In this document: piece after piece, positions 34,486 to 45,237 of the stretch
Layout of the letters: every line of letters begins with the position of its first letter
How positions within the stretch are numbered: the first letter of the stretch is position 1
Assembly: GCA_037179335.1 (NCBI GenBank)
Contig: JAKZHN010000043.1
Span: 124,001-188,000 of the forward strand
DNA length: 64,000 nucleotides
Source: Cyclaneusma minus
Taxonomy: Eukaryota; Ascomycota; Leotiomycetes; Marthamycetales; Marthamycetaceae
Direction: 5' to 3'
The notes under the pieces: generated by a model
Database searches by the model: none
Seen by the model: only the letters and a program-made list of their open reading frames with translations
Told to the model about the DNA's origin: nothing
Translations under genes and position numbers: made by a program

Positions 34486-35193
34486 GGTCAACGGCTATGC
34501 TTCGTGGATCTATAGACTCGGGGACTTTCGTGGGGTTGCTTTGTTGCGCCTTCTCTGGTTGATATTGGTGGTTGCGGTGGATTGTCCACTATGACGGCGT
34601 CTGGTTTCATGTCTAAAGATACCAATTTGCTTGTTTAGCTGGGACTGCTCTGTACTCTCTGTTACATCTGCTTTTGCGAGGGTCAAAGCTCCTCTGCTCT
34701 AGATACCTTAGGTAGTTAGAGCTTGGCTTGCGGGCTAGATGTAGTCGTTAAATAAAAGCTCGCATTTGCAGACTAGCCCCTGGGGTTTGGGCTTCGACGT
34801 GGCTGTAGTTGAACAACAGGTGTGCCATCTTCGTTTAATTTGATACGGTCCGAGTAGTCTGGATTGCTCCACCTACAGTGGGAGGGAAAGGTCTCTCTGA
34901 AGAGTCTGCTGTGGCCGCCATGAGCAGCAGGTTCGTATCGCAAGTCGTGCCTGCCATCTTGGACGACAACGGCCCGGCCTCTAGTCTTCCCGGGAAGCTT
35001 TCGAACGAGCTCCCGTACATGAGATTCCCAAGTGCGTGTCTGGTGATAGAGATATTCACGCACCTAAAAAGAACCTACATGTCTCTTCTTTGCTTCGCAG
35101 AGCTCGACCCGGCATGAAATCGAAAACATCTTCACTCGCGTCGTCGAACATCTTATCATCCCTATCATCCTCGAAGCAACGGACTTGGCGGCA
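34486..35193. other. Intergenic region before the MHYT gene
   Basis: About 700 bases. It should hold the 3' UTR of the upstream gene and the promoter and leader of the MHYT gene. A minus-strand open frame at 34773-35063 looks somewhat protein-like and is discussed in the findings. No confident feature is present. Confidence 0.4.
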
Positions 35194-38100
35194 ATGGCGA
35201 CGGGCCCCTCAGCTGCGCAAGCCGCGTGGGAGGGCAAGATTGTGCCGAGAGCTTTTGAACCCGTGTTCATCGTCCTGAGCTGTATGATCTCGTGGATCGG
35301 CGCTGCCACAACGCTGGAACTTCTTAAAAAGAGAACGGGACGCCACGGGTGGTACAATTGGTGAGCGATCACGGGTTATACGGGGACTGACAGGAAGACC
35401 GAGACTAAATAATTTCAGGTATCTACTTACGGCTTCATGTGTCAGCATGGGGGGAGTGGGAGTCTGGGGTATGGCTTCAAAGAATCCACCGAGTTCATGG
35501 CCGTTTCCCAAGCTAACCTTTTTCTTAGGAATGCATTACGTTGCTCTGAGATCAACCCAACTATTAGGTGGTGATCCTTCGATGCAGCTTGATTATTCTT
35601 CCGCATTAACGGCGGTCTCTTTCTTCATCCCTGTCGTCGTGCTCATGTTCGCTTTCTACACACTCTACATCCGAGACACATCCGGTGTTTCCAGTACTCA
35701 ACGAGCGTGCTTTTACATGCTCAGTGGCCTAATCGCAGGGTTTGGGATCGCCCTAATGCACTACACCAGCAATTTCGGAATGGTCAACTATACTTGCGTA
35801 TATCCAGACGCAGGGTATATCGTCGGGGCAGTAATCATCGCCGTATTCGCCAGCACAGCCGCTCTCACCATTTTCTCCGTGACCTGGTCTACCCTCACGG
35901 ATTCTTGGTGGAAACGCTCCGCTATAGCGTCAATTCTAGCAGGTGGGACCTCGTCCATGCACTGGTATGGCTTGAAGGATGACTATCCTCGGGGATGCTT
36001 GTGTTAACGAAGTCTAGGACTGCGGCTGCTGGAACCCAGTATAGATATCACTACTCTGATTCTTCTCGAGAAGGCAGCGCCTCGAGGAATCAGATCGTTA
36101 TTATCGTGATGGTACTGGTAAGATACCCCTGACCTGGATGGTTATGATACGAAGCAGTCATCGCAAGTCGTTTGAAACGGTGTAGTAACTTGGAATGACT
36201 CGGGTGTTTCAAGTTTCATATGCGATCGTCGTAAAAAGCTTTGCGTGCAGAAGGGTGTCAGCACGGGTTGAGCCATGTGACAATGCTAACATGTCTTCTA
36301 CATGTAGTCATCGGCTTGTTGCATTGGTCTCTTGACCACTGCAATATTGGCCAAAATGAACAGATCTCAAGCGTCCGATAGGGCCGGGAAGGTTGCGCTC
36401 GCCACTGTGATCTTCGACAATCAGGTGAGCAATGCCCGATTCATTGCCCTGTAGACCGCTTAGTGTTCGAATACTTGGGTCATCCCTGAGAATTGAAGAA
36501 GCTTCCTGCTGACTGTTCGATACATGCAGGGCCGTATTATGACAAGTACGACATGCACGCTACCAAGTGTCAAGGTCACAAATCACTTCTATGAGGGAAG
36601 CCTGTCCAACGTTTTCACCAATAATCACGAACTGTATCTCTGGTTGTATAGGGCCAGCCATTGCTGGGGAACAATTTGCCCCCTTCTTCCTATTTTCTAC
36701 AGCCACTTGCATGCAACACTCTATCAGTATCGTGATACGGTTGAATCAAATTGCTTCGACACCATGAAAGATGAAAACTACGCTACTTTGTTCAAGGAGA
36801 TGTTCGCAGTAGCCGCAGCACAGCTTGCTAGGAAGATCAGTGAACCTATTGAGCACCTGGGGACTCTGCATTATGACATGCTTTCCACAGGGCGAAAGCC
36901 GTTTGCCTCCCGTTACCGCTCGCTCACAAAGGTCCAGAAAGCCCTAGATGTTGAGGCACAGAGATCGCGGTTTGGAATTGGACAGTTGCTCCTGCTGGTC
37001 AAGCAAGTCAATGACTCGGAGAGAGAGCACTACAGAGCCAACTCTTGGGTGTTTATGCGTGCGGAAGACTGTGCGAATTCATTGGCGAAAAGTTTGCAAG
37101 TCCCAACAGAAGTGATACACAACACTCTGAATGAGATCTGGGCGAATATGCAACACTCTGAGCTTCCACACTGCGGTCTTCAACTCAGTTTCTTTGGTTT
37201 CAGAGCCCGCGTCGCCAGCTTAGCCGGGATCAAAGCTGGTTGGGATATACTTGTCAAGCAGCATGCCTACAATATGCTTCCGACAGTTCCTATACGACAT
37301 ACCACGCCGATAGTCAATAAGATGCGACGGGAACAGATAGACAGCCTTGGCGGCTTGAATTTGCGACAGGCGATAGACCGGCTTCGCGAGATGATGGTAC
37401 CGGATCCAGGAGACTCATGCGACAAAGTCCTTTTCCCACGCTGTTTGCTTTACGCCATGAAGGAGCTCATTATGGTGGTCGGCGACACAATGATCGATAG
37501 AGCCATTGTCTACCCCAGAGTTTTGGGGGTGCCGCGCCGCCGCGACAGCAACAAGGGCTTTGTCGTCGTCCTCCACCTGTCAATCCCCATCCACCACAAG
37601 GCTCCCACAGGCTTCAAATTTATCCCATTCGAGATCTATGAGAACATGCAGCACTGCGCCGGGGGGAGTCCCGACATAGACACCTTTGCCCGACGAATTC
37701 GTCGCGAATTTACTCCGCTTGTGAACCAGTCTCGCCATCTCAACTCCCCAACGGACAAGCGACGCTCTCGCTTACTCTCCATGTTGCCGAGGATGATCAC
37801 CGACGTTTCTGCAGCTAGGAATCGACTCTCGCCTGGGCGGATTGTCGACCACTATCACCCCCTCACATCCTCAGATTTGGACTTTTCCCCTTCGGCCACG
37901 CCAGGACCAGCCCCTCGCAGCCCCCGCAGCCCGCACTCGTGGTTCAGCAGCAGACATCGTCTTTCGGTTGCGACTGGCTGGGAAAGTTCAGGCACCCAGC
38001 TCTCAGTGCCTCCTCAAGCCCACAGCGGGATCTTGAACACACCGATGACGAGAGCCGAAGAGAGTAGGGCAAGACACCTCGGTTTGACGGCTCCTAGCAG

Positions 38101-38314
38101 TCTGAGTCTCAACTCCTTGGAGTCTTTCGAAATGGCTGATCTCTCAAGGCAAACTCCTGCGTTTGTCAGATTTGAGAGTGTGCCAGAGTCGGATGATGAG
38201 ACGGAAGGCGTTGCGAGGCAGATCACAGTGGATGGCTCAGAGGACGGCTTTGCGGGTGAGCTGTTGCGGACTGCTGTCGCTGGTGTACCAAAATGGGTTC
38301 CCCGGCCGTACTAG
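35194..38314 (+). CDS. MHYT-domain integral membrane signalling protein
   Basis: Six exons (35194-35360, 35419-35468, 35529-35964, 36018-36117, 36308-36424, 36530-38314) give 884 aa. The first ~240 residues form seven or so membrane helices carrying three MHYT-type motifs: MHYVALRS (split by an intron), MHYTSNFGM and MHWTAAAG (also split). In bacteria the MHYT domain is proposed to bind copper and sense diatomic gases; fungal members are uncharacterised. A cytosolic part begins at KVALATVIFDNQGRIM, a stretch typical of fungal MHYT proteins, and continues for ~600 residues with Pro/Ser-rich blocks near the end. ATG 35194 leads straight into VPRAFEPVFIVLSCMISWIG, the first helix, and I take it as the start. 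The intron at 36118-36307 is 190 bases. Confidence 0.88.
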
Positions 38315-39011
38315 ACTTAGGGTTCAGATGAAGGGTTGAAAAGGCGAGGGGGGTTATCTCATTCGGAAATCAGTCAAAAGCCCCGAGAAGTAAGAAGTGT
38401 CTCTGAGATTGTTTGGATTATTTTATTAACAGAAAGCAAAGTATTTGAGCACTTGACCACAGAAGCAATTGAATTTGATAGGTCAAAGTCTAATAAGTTC
38501 TGATGCCGGGTAAAGTTGCTGCGTTGCACACTGCCATAAGCCGTGTGTTGTCGTGCATCTGCGCTGGTTAAAACAAGCCTTTCTCGATCCCACCAATACC
38601 GCTGCAGCCGCGTGTCGATCAAACAAAGTCGCCAGCTCTTTACCCCGTACGCAATATCAGAATCAGGTTATTACAGGACGTGGTGAATGGCTCAAGGTTG
38701 ATGACACAGTGTTCTGGTGTTCAGTAGTTAAAGCGCGGGGGCTGAGGTTTCGTAGCTGCCTCGGATTTCCGATTTGTACGACTAAGAACTTGCTCCAGGC
38801 AAAAAGGCCACATAATCTGCTCAACTACAAAGCCAAAGATTGCGCCATCGTCACCTTATAAATACACCAGGATTCCTTCCTACAACGACACCTTCCTCGG
38901 ATTCTTCGAAGACTACCTGGGTACCACTCGAGCGATCTTTGCGATAGCCCCGCTACACCTCAAACCTCCAAACCACCACACCTACGTACCTTTACGAAAG
39001 CAAAGTCCAAG
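38315..39011. other. Intergenic region and atx1 promoter
   Basis: About 700 bases between the MHYT gene and atx1. No gene is seen. A TATA box at 38857-38864 marks the atx1 core promoter. Confidence 0.5.
38857..38864 (+). promoter_or_regulatory. TATA box of atx1
   Basis: TATAAATA lies 148 bases before the atx1 start codon. This is the clearest TATA element in front of a recognised gene in this window. Copper-response sites were looked for by eye and not recognised. Confidence 0.55.
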
Positions 39012-39352
39012 ATGTCGGAACATACATACAAGTTCAACGTCGCCATGAGCTGCAGTGGATGCTCGGGCGCCATCGACAGAGTGTTGAAAAAGCTGGATGG
39101 TAAGCTTCACCCTTTTCCGCATCCTCGCCGATCGCCATCTCTACCCCGCCACCCTTCCCTCCCACTCCTTCACATACTGACACGGTCCATCACACAGGCG
39201 TCAAAAACTACGAAGTCTCCCTCGAGTCCCAGACCGCCACCGTCGTGGCCGAGCCATCTCTGACCTACGAGACGGTGCTGGAGAAGATCAAGAAGACGGG
39301 CAAGAAGGTCAACTCGGCGGAAGTGGACGGCGAGGAGAAGAGCGTCGAGTAG
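39012..39352 (+). CDS. atx1: Copper chaperone Atx1 (HMA domain)
   Basis: Two exons (39012-39099 and 39198-39352; intron GTAAGC...CACAG) give 80 aa, the usual length. The protein is one heavy-metal-associated domain with the copper-binding loop MSCSGCSG near residue 12 and the following helix AIDRVLKKLDG. It then has VKNYEVSLESQTATVV and a C-terminal KIKKTGKKVNSAEV, where the lysine after Thr-Gly is typical of the Atx1 family. In yeast, Atx1 carries Cu(I) to the P-type ATPase Ccc2 in the late Golgi, feeding multicopper oxidases and high-affinity iron uptake. The small acidic tail (DGEEKSVE) is ordinary. Confidence 0.95.
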
Positions 39353-40133
39353 AGACGATGACGGTGCTACGATGATACATACAAATGGGACGCGGGCGCA
39401 AATTTTGAGATTTGATGTTTGAAGGGAAGGGACAGGGCGCTGCAGGGAATACCTCGAGAATACCATACTACGTTGCTGGAACCTGCTGTGCTCGATGCAA
39501 TATGTGGTCCTGCTTCGTGCCCTTGGCCAGCCCGGCTGAGGTCTTCATTGTCGCTGAAAGACCAGTCTGTCGGCTTTCTTCCGTTCCCTTGGACGGCGAT
39601 GAGCGGATTCGAGTGCAGCATGGCCATTGCACAACATTGAATGCCCCCGGGAAACCCACCCAGGGTACTATCATAGCCACGATGTTTACCGCAGATGCCG
39701 GGACATCCCTCTTCATTATTGGACAGTTCCATACCTCGAAAACATCCAGGGTATGGAGTTTCCGAGTTTACCTTGGTAATGGTAACATTGAACCGCAGAG
39801 CCGCGGCCTTTCATGTCTTCACCTTCGGTCCTCAAACGGATATCGGCGTCTCGGGAAGTCTAATGCGAGAGTGAGCCCCGGACCCGTTAGCCTCGGCTTT
39901 ACCCCACACTCCAAAGCGACCTCAAGCTATGTTCCATCGCCACCTATTAAAAACCCGGATCTGACATGTGTAGGAATATTATTCCATTTCCTACTTTTCT
40001 CATTGAAGAACCAATCCTCATCAATCAACTACGCCCAGCTGTTGTCTCGAAGCTTTACTGGTCCCCCACATCACCTGTTCACCTTCTACTCGAAAGCATC
40101 TACACAAAACCTATCCCAATCAGAACCGCCATC
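39353..40133. other. Intergenic region between atx1 and the thiolase gene
   Basis: About 780 bases. The frame upstream of the thiolase start is open back to 39966 but has no family-like sequence there, so I treat it as leader. Nothing else is recognised. Confidence 0.5.
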
Positions 40134-41644
40134 ATGGGTAAAACCAAGCGAACCATGGCCCCCTGCTACGTCCTCGGCGTTGGTATGACCAAATTCATCA
40201 AACCCCGCGGCAAAGTCGACTACACCGAGCTCGGTTTCGAAGCCGGCGTCAAAGCCATGCTCGACGCCCAAATCAACTACGACGACGTCGATCAAGGCGT
40301 CGCCTGCTACTGCTACGGCGACAGCACCTGCGGCCAACGCGTCTTCTACCAATTCGGCATGACGCAAATCCCCATCTACAACGTCAACAACAACTGTTCC
40401 ACCGGCTCCACCGGACTACACCTAGCACGAAACCAGATTTCTGCTGGCGGTGCTGATTGTATTTTGGTGGTGGGTTTTGAGAAAATGATGCCGGGGAGTT
40501 TGCAGACTTTCTTTCAGGATAGAGAGAATCCGACAGGCACGTTTGGGAAGATGATGCATGATACTAGGGGGGTGACGAATGCGCCGGGGGCGGCGCAGAT
40601 GTTTGGGAATGCGGGGAGGGAATATATGGAGAAGTAAGCTTCCCCACGGCTCTCATTCTAGCTCTCATTCTAGTCCCTATCCGCCCTCCTCTATGCTTTT
40701 AGCAATTTTGCCCACCCCTTTCCGCAAAACATATAGACTAACATTACCCCTTTTTCTTCAGATACGGCGCCGTCTCCTCCGACTTCGCCGAGATCGCCCG
40801 CGTCAACCACGAGCACTCGCAGCGTAACCCCTACTCGCAATTCCAAGACGTCTACACCCTCGAGCAAATTGAGAAAGCCCCCATGATCCACTCCCCCCTC
40901 ACCAAACTCCAATGCTGTCCAACTTCAGACGGCGGCGCAGCAGCTGTCCTCGTCTCGCAGCAATTCCTCGACGCCCGCCCCCACCTCAAAGACCGCGCCA
41001 TCCTCATCGCCGGCCAGTGCCTCGCCACCGACTCCCCACACGCATTTTCCAAATCCGCCATCGACCTGATGGGATTTCAAATGACACAATATGCTGTGAA
41101 GCAGGCTATGACCGAAGCCAACATCACCCCTGCTGATGTAAAAGTCTGCGAATTGCACGATTGCTTCTCGGCAAATGAAATGATCGTCATCGACGCCCTC
41201 GGCCTCAGCGAGCCGGGGAAAGCACACGAAATGGTTCGCAAAGGCGACATTACCTATGGTGGGAAAATGGTAATCAACCCCTCTGGCGGCTTGATTTCAA
41301 AAGGCCATCCACTTGGGGCATCGGGCATTGCGCAGTGTGCAGAGCTAGTGTGGCATTTGAGGGGTTGGGCGAACAATCGGCTTGTCGATGGGACGAAAGT
41401 GGCGTTGCAGCATAATCTGGGACTTGGGGGGGCAGTGGTGGTTACGGTGTATAAGAGGGCGGATGGGAAGGAGGCAAAGAAGGTGGAGAGTGGGGAGGTG
41501 GCGAAAGTTACGGGCTTGGGCTATAATCCGGCGGTGGAGGCGAAGGGGTTTACGAGGGAGCAGGTGGATATGGTGAGGAGTAAGGAGTATGCGAGTCAGT
41601 GGGCGTTGGCGGATACGCAGGAGAAGGTGCAGGCGAGGTTTTGA
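40134..41644 (+). CDS. SCPx-type thiolase (sterol carrier protein 2-like 3-ketoacyl-CoA thiolase)
   Basis: Two exons (40134-40633 and 40762-41644; intron GTAAGC...CTTCAG) give 460 aa. The protein is of the SCP2-thiolase class, which cleaves 3-ketoacyl-CoA in peroxisomal beta-oxidation. Seen directly: an N-terminal YVLGVGMTKFIKPRG, the acyl-accepting cysteine region YNVNNNCSTGSTGLHLARN, the active-site His region CELHDCFSANEMI, the Gly-rich NPSGGLISKGHPLGASGIAQ, and a C-terminal QHNLGLGGAVVVTVYKR. There is no C-terminal SCP2 lipid-binding domain, so this is the thiolase-only form. The last residues are ARF, which could act as a variant peroxisomal PTS1 signal; that is an inference. The ATG at 40134 gives the conserved start MGKTKR. 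It is downstream of atx1 on the same strand with no evident functional link. Confidence 0.92.
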
Positions 41645-41893
41645 AGGAGCGTTGTGAGGATTGATGAATATGGATGTACATCAGGATGGCTTTTCTGACC
41701 AGTGGTAGGGGGCACATGGGACTGGTTTTGAGGTATCTCTTCATTGGTTTTGGCTAGGTCGGACTATCAGTTGGACAGTCTCTCGTTATGCCGATAATCC
41801 GTATTCCGTTTTGGGAATCTAAGATATTTTGGGCAGCGCGATCTAGGAGAAACCGCAAACTCCGTCATGGAGTCTCATTCACAAAAATTTAGC

Positions 41894-42012
41894 ACATACG
41901 ACCATAGACTGAGGAGAACTGGCAAACCCGTCCGCTCTTGCATACATAAGCCTCAGATCGGCAGATTAGTAGTTGGGTGGGTGACCACCAGCGAATACCT
42001 GCTGTTGTATGT
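41894..42012 (+). rRNA. 5S ribosomal RNA gene (dispersed copy)
   Basis: The 119-base stretch starts ACATACGACCATA and ends GCTGTTGTATGT, with the internal control region AGTAGTTGGGTGGGTGACCA. It matches Pezizomycotina 5S rRNA as I remember it, including CCCGTCCGCTC and CCAGCGAAT. Ends pair as helix I (ACATACGAC with GTTGTATGT), and CTGAGG at 41912 pairs with CCTCAG. A T-run follows directly, as expected for RNA polymerase III termination. In these fungi 5S genes are scattered singly through the genome, so an isolated copy between protein genes is normal. One base in the 3' part (GCGAATACC) differs from the copies I remember (GCGAATCCC), so a slightly degenerate copy is possible. Confidence 0.92.
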
Positions 42013-42022
42013 TTTCTTTTTT
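42012..42022 (+). terminator. RNA polymerase III terminator of the 5S gene
   Basis: TTTTCTTTTTT starts at the last base of the 5S rRNA sequence. Runs of four or more T on the coding strand stop polymerase III. Confidence 0.8.
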
Positions 42023-42349
42023 CCGTCAATTTTGTTCTGTGGTTCTGTGGGTCCGCCAATTTTCGCACCTAGCCATCATCTTCAACATGTACTAATTGAG
42101 GGTTGAAAACCGCCTCTCCTAACCCTCCAGTTCGGAAAGGGTGTAGAAATTTCGGTGGTGTTGAACCCTCAATTACATCAACGGTCGCGCCACGGTTTAA
42201 AATTTTGAAATCTGGCGGGTAACTCTAACAACACGGTCACTGCACTAATTCACACACAAGCACGGCAAAACAACGTAGACGAGTTATCCTGCGTGGATTG
42301 CAACTTTCCGCTGGTGGGCTCTTTACACAGAGCCAATAGTTTCCGCCCC

Positions 42350-44533
42350 TTATTCATGCCCCTCGCCCTCAGCTCCACGAACAGCATGCTGTGCTTCTAC
42401 CGCAGCGGGAGCCTCTCTCTCTCCAAAGATCAAATTCAACAACATCCTCGCAACACCAGGTGTAGCCTGCTGTCCATTCGGCGCACCCGCAGCCTCCTCA
42501 CCATCACCAGCCGCCTGAGGGGCTTGCGCAGCTTCGGATTCCTCCGCCGCCGCAGCAGCCTCCAGTCGCTCCCTCAACCGCTCTCCCATCTCCAGATCCT
42601 CCTCGTCCTCCTCCTCGTCCTCCTCCTCGTCCTCCTCCTCCTCTCTAACCTGGACACCACCCCACGCCCCCGGTCCCGCCTGCCCCGCACCGTCATTCTG
42701 CGGCACAGCGCCCATCATCGGGCCTATCCAGCGCCTCCCGCCATCGACAAGCGCCCTCAGCGGATCGTAAAACGCATCAAAAGCAGCAGATGGTTCATCG
42801 TTGCCTGGGGGTAGCGGGTCGCTGTCGCTGTTGTTACTTCTGTGGAGAAGCTTGCTGGGCACAAGTTGCATCAACGCTGGAGTATTATCCAGGAAGACGA
42901 AGCGTGCAACGTCCAACGTTATCACGTCGTCTTCGAGCTCGGGAATGGCTTTGAGATTCAAAGGGGGGCAGGCGTGCGCTACTTCCATGAGCAAGGAAAT
43001 TGCTTCCGGGGTGTTCCAGAGGTCTTTGCATTGCGCGACATAGAGTTCCGAGAAGAGTTGCTCGGCGTTGGTACGTGGTTTGGCGCCCCAGATGGAAAGG
43101 GGTGGGGAGTCGAGGTTGAGGGCGGAGAAGAGGTGGGTGTAGAGCCAGGGGTGCTCTTCGATAGATTCTCGGAGCAGTTGACGGCATTCAGGGGCTTGTT
43201 TCAGAGACATGGCGGCAAGGGCTGCGGAGGGCTTGCAGTGTTGCTCGGGTGGGCCGTAGTCATGGTAGATGCGCGTGTTCATGGCTTTGAGAATGTAGAT
43301 GTGCTCTTGGGCGCGGAGGGCGAGGTGGTGGAGCATTAGGGTCATGCAATAGGGGTCATCTTCGGGGGAGAGCGAGAGGAGGAGTTTGGCCCACTCCAGG
43401 GCGGTGCGATAGGTGCCTTTCATGATTAGCGACTTGATGTAGTGATAGCCGGCCAGCCATAATTCGCGATTCTCGGGGCGGGCGAAGTCAAGTCGGGCTT
43501 TGCCTTCGGCTAGCTTTTGAGAGAATTGGGACGTAGCGGCGCGGCCAAAGGTGAAGAGAGCTCGCTCTACTAGGTCGGAGGAGAGAGAGTGGTCCGATTG
43601 ATCTTTGGCGATTTTGCTAACTTGCAAGAGGGTCGAGATGTGATAGGGGTTCTGTATGAGCAGAGTGATGAGGTTCTGTGGTACGCCTTGGTCGGCTAGA
43701 AACAAGAACTGGGCTTGCACTTCTTTGTACGCCTTGTTATGAACAAAAGCAAACTCGATAGTGCCATCCTCGTCCGTAGCATCATCGACGACAATCATAG
43801 AGAGTCCGCCAGCGCTAGCTCTGGGCCAATGGTCCTTGCCTTGGATGAAGGTATTCCGTCGCAGCGTCACTTCAGGAAGCCCCTTACCCGGGGCATGTCG
43901 ACCTCTCAATGCCGTCTCCAAATCAACTGGTTGGTTCATTCGCTGTCGGCGGCTACCTCTCTGTGTAGCGGTTTCTTCGTGACCCTGCCCAGCTCTGGGG
44001 CCAAAGAGAGTTCGCATTTCGTTGGCTACCTTCAAGTTTTGGCTGTTGATGCTGAGCAGCTGGCAGACCCTTTCATATTCCGGGTCCAAGGGGCTCGACG
44101 TATCCTCCACAGTAATCCCGTTCTTCTCTGCCTGGAGATTGAGTGCCTTAAGAGCAGCGTCGATCTCGTCTTCGCCACCCTCGTCCTTGGATTCTTCGGC
44201 GGGATCCTTGGGGGGCGTACCCTTTGCCTTCTTGTTCTTCTTCTTTTTGGACTTCTTCGACTTTTTCGAGCTAGGATTGGAGACTGGCTTTGCTTCGACT
44301 CCTTCAGTCTTCTCTATTTCGTCCTCCTGGTTTTCCGGCTGTTCCTCATCGTCATCTTCGTCGTCTTGGCCCTCGAGAGCGGCCAAGTTGGCAAAAAGGC
44401 TGGCCTTGGTAGCTGGTAGCTCCGGGCCGTCATCTTCTGACTCTTCCTTGGTCTCGTCCTGTTCGGCGCGCAATCTTGCTTGCTCCATGAGCTCACGCTG
44501 CTGTTGCAGCTTGCGTAGTTGTCGGCTCGACAT
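42350..44533 (-). CDS. rqc1: Rqc1/TCF25 family protein, ribosome-associated quality control
   Basis: A single-exon frame of 727 aa. In yeast, Rqc1 is a subunit of the ribosome quality control complex on stalled 60S particles and helps ubiquitin chain formation and Cdc48 recruitment. The start MSSRQLRKLQQQRE is typical. An acidic block and then a Lys-rich block (SSKKSKKSKKKKNKKAKG) follow. The TCF25 domain starts near residue 220 (RHAPGKGLPEVTLRRNTFIQ) and includes FLADQGVPQNLITLLIQNPYHISTLLQ, the segment LARLDFARPENRELWLAGYH in slightly different form, and CYGPPEQHCKPSAALA-like sequence. The C-terminus is acidic, with a Glu/Asp run coded by GAG/GAC repeats, and contains the linker RMLLNLIFGERE. 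Start ATG 44533 is clear. Confidence 0.92.
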   Translation of the reverse strand: MSSRQLRKLQQQRELMEQARLRAEQDETKEESEDDGPELPATKASLFANLAALEGQDDEDDDEEQPENQEDEIEKTEGVEAKPVSNPSSKKSKKSKKKKNKKAKGTPPKDPAEESKDEGGEDEIDAALKALNLQAEKNGITVEDTSSPLDPEYERVCQLLSINSQNLKVANEMRTLFGPRAGQGHEETATQRGSRRQRMNQPVDLETALRGRHAPGKGLPEVTLRRNTFIQGKDHWPRASAGGLSMIVVDDATDEDGTIEFAFVHNKAYKEVQAQFLFLADQGVPQNLITLLIQNPYHISTLLQVSKIAKDQSDHSLSSDLVERALFTFGRAATSQFSQKLAEGKARLDFARPENRELWLAGYHYIKSLIMKGTYRTALEWAKLLLSLSPEDDPYCMTLMLHHLALRAQEHIYILKAMNTRIYHDYGPPEQHCKPSAALAAMSLKQAPECRQLLRESIEEHPWLYTHLFSALNLDSPPLSIWGAKPRTNAEQLFSELYVAQCKDLWNTPEAISLLMEVAHACPPLNLKAIPELEDDVITLDVARFVFLDNTPALMQLVPSKLLHRSNNSDSDPLPPGNDEPSAAFDAFYDPLRALVDGGRRWIGPMMGAVPQNDGAGQAGPGAWGGVQVREEEEDEEEDEEEDEEDLEMGERLRERLEAAAAAEESEAAQAPQAAGDGEEAAGAPNGQQATPGVARMLLNLIFGEREAPAAVEAQHAVRGAEGEGHE

Positions 44534-45237
44534 GATGGATTGTGAAGTTCGTGCAAATGATTCAGTTTTGCCAGCGGGTTGGGAACAGCAAGGCTTTCGG
44601 GTAGTGATACGATGGATGTTGCGCTGAGTCGATGGCAGATGTCGAAGTATATGTAGATGTTAAGTAGAAGAGTTGAAAAAGTCGACAATGACGATTGCGA
44701 GAGCGATATCCGGAAGTTGCCGAAACGGAAGGCCTAAAGCTACCAAAGCTTGGATATATGCAAGGTTTTAAATCTTTTGAATAGATATAATCAGAACTAG
44801 TAGTCAGAAAGATCTATAATAATCGAAAGATCTCAAGTACAGTAGCAGTTATACAGTATATCTTTCAATGCTTGAAGCCGTGGGAGATGGTCCGTGAGTC
44901 TAGACTCAAAAGTGAACATAGCCTGTCGCACAATTGATCTTCGACAACTCCCGCAGCTTCACACAGTTCTTTGAGCGGTGGAAGTCAAAAGCGAAAGATT
45001 GGACCTCTGTCACTACCAAATCAGTTCCTCTCTTCAGAAGTTCCAAAACATTCGTTCAAGCCGTCTCCCAGAGCAGCCGATCCTCTGCCAAGCTTCTCAA
45101 AGACCCCCTGCTCCCCTGCACAACGATAAGCCACCTTAATCACCTCGTCGAAGCTCTGCACCGACCGACCGTCCCTCTCTTCCACTCTCCCGTCGTCGAC
45201 CTCAGACTCCGCTTGAGTCGCCGGTCCTTCCTTGCAA
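44534..45237. other. Divergent promoter region rqc1 / mitochondrial PP2C gene
   Basis: The 704 bases between two start codons on opposite strands. The segment 44755-44870 is AT-rich. The right part is C/T-rich leader of the phosphatase gene. No gene or RNA is seen. Confidence 0.5.

Larger units (their letters stand above)
41645..42349. other. Convergent intergenic region holding a 5S rRNA gene
   Basis: About 700 bases between the 3' ends of the thiolase gene and rqc1. It contains the 5S rRNA gene at 41894-42012. The remaining sequence has no other recognised feature. Confidence 0.7.
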
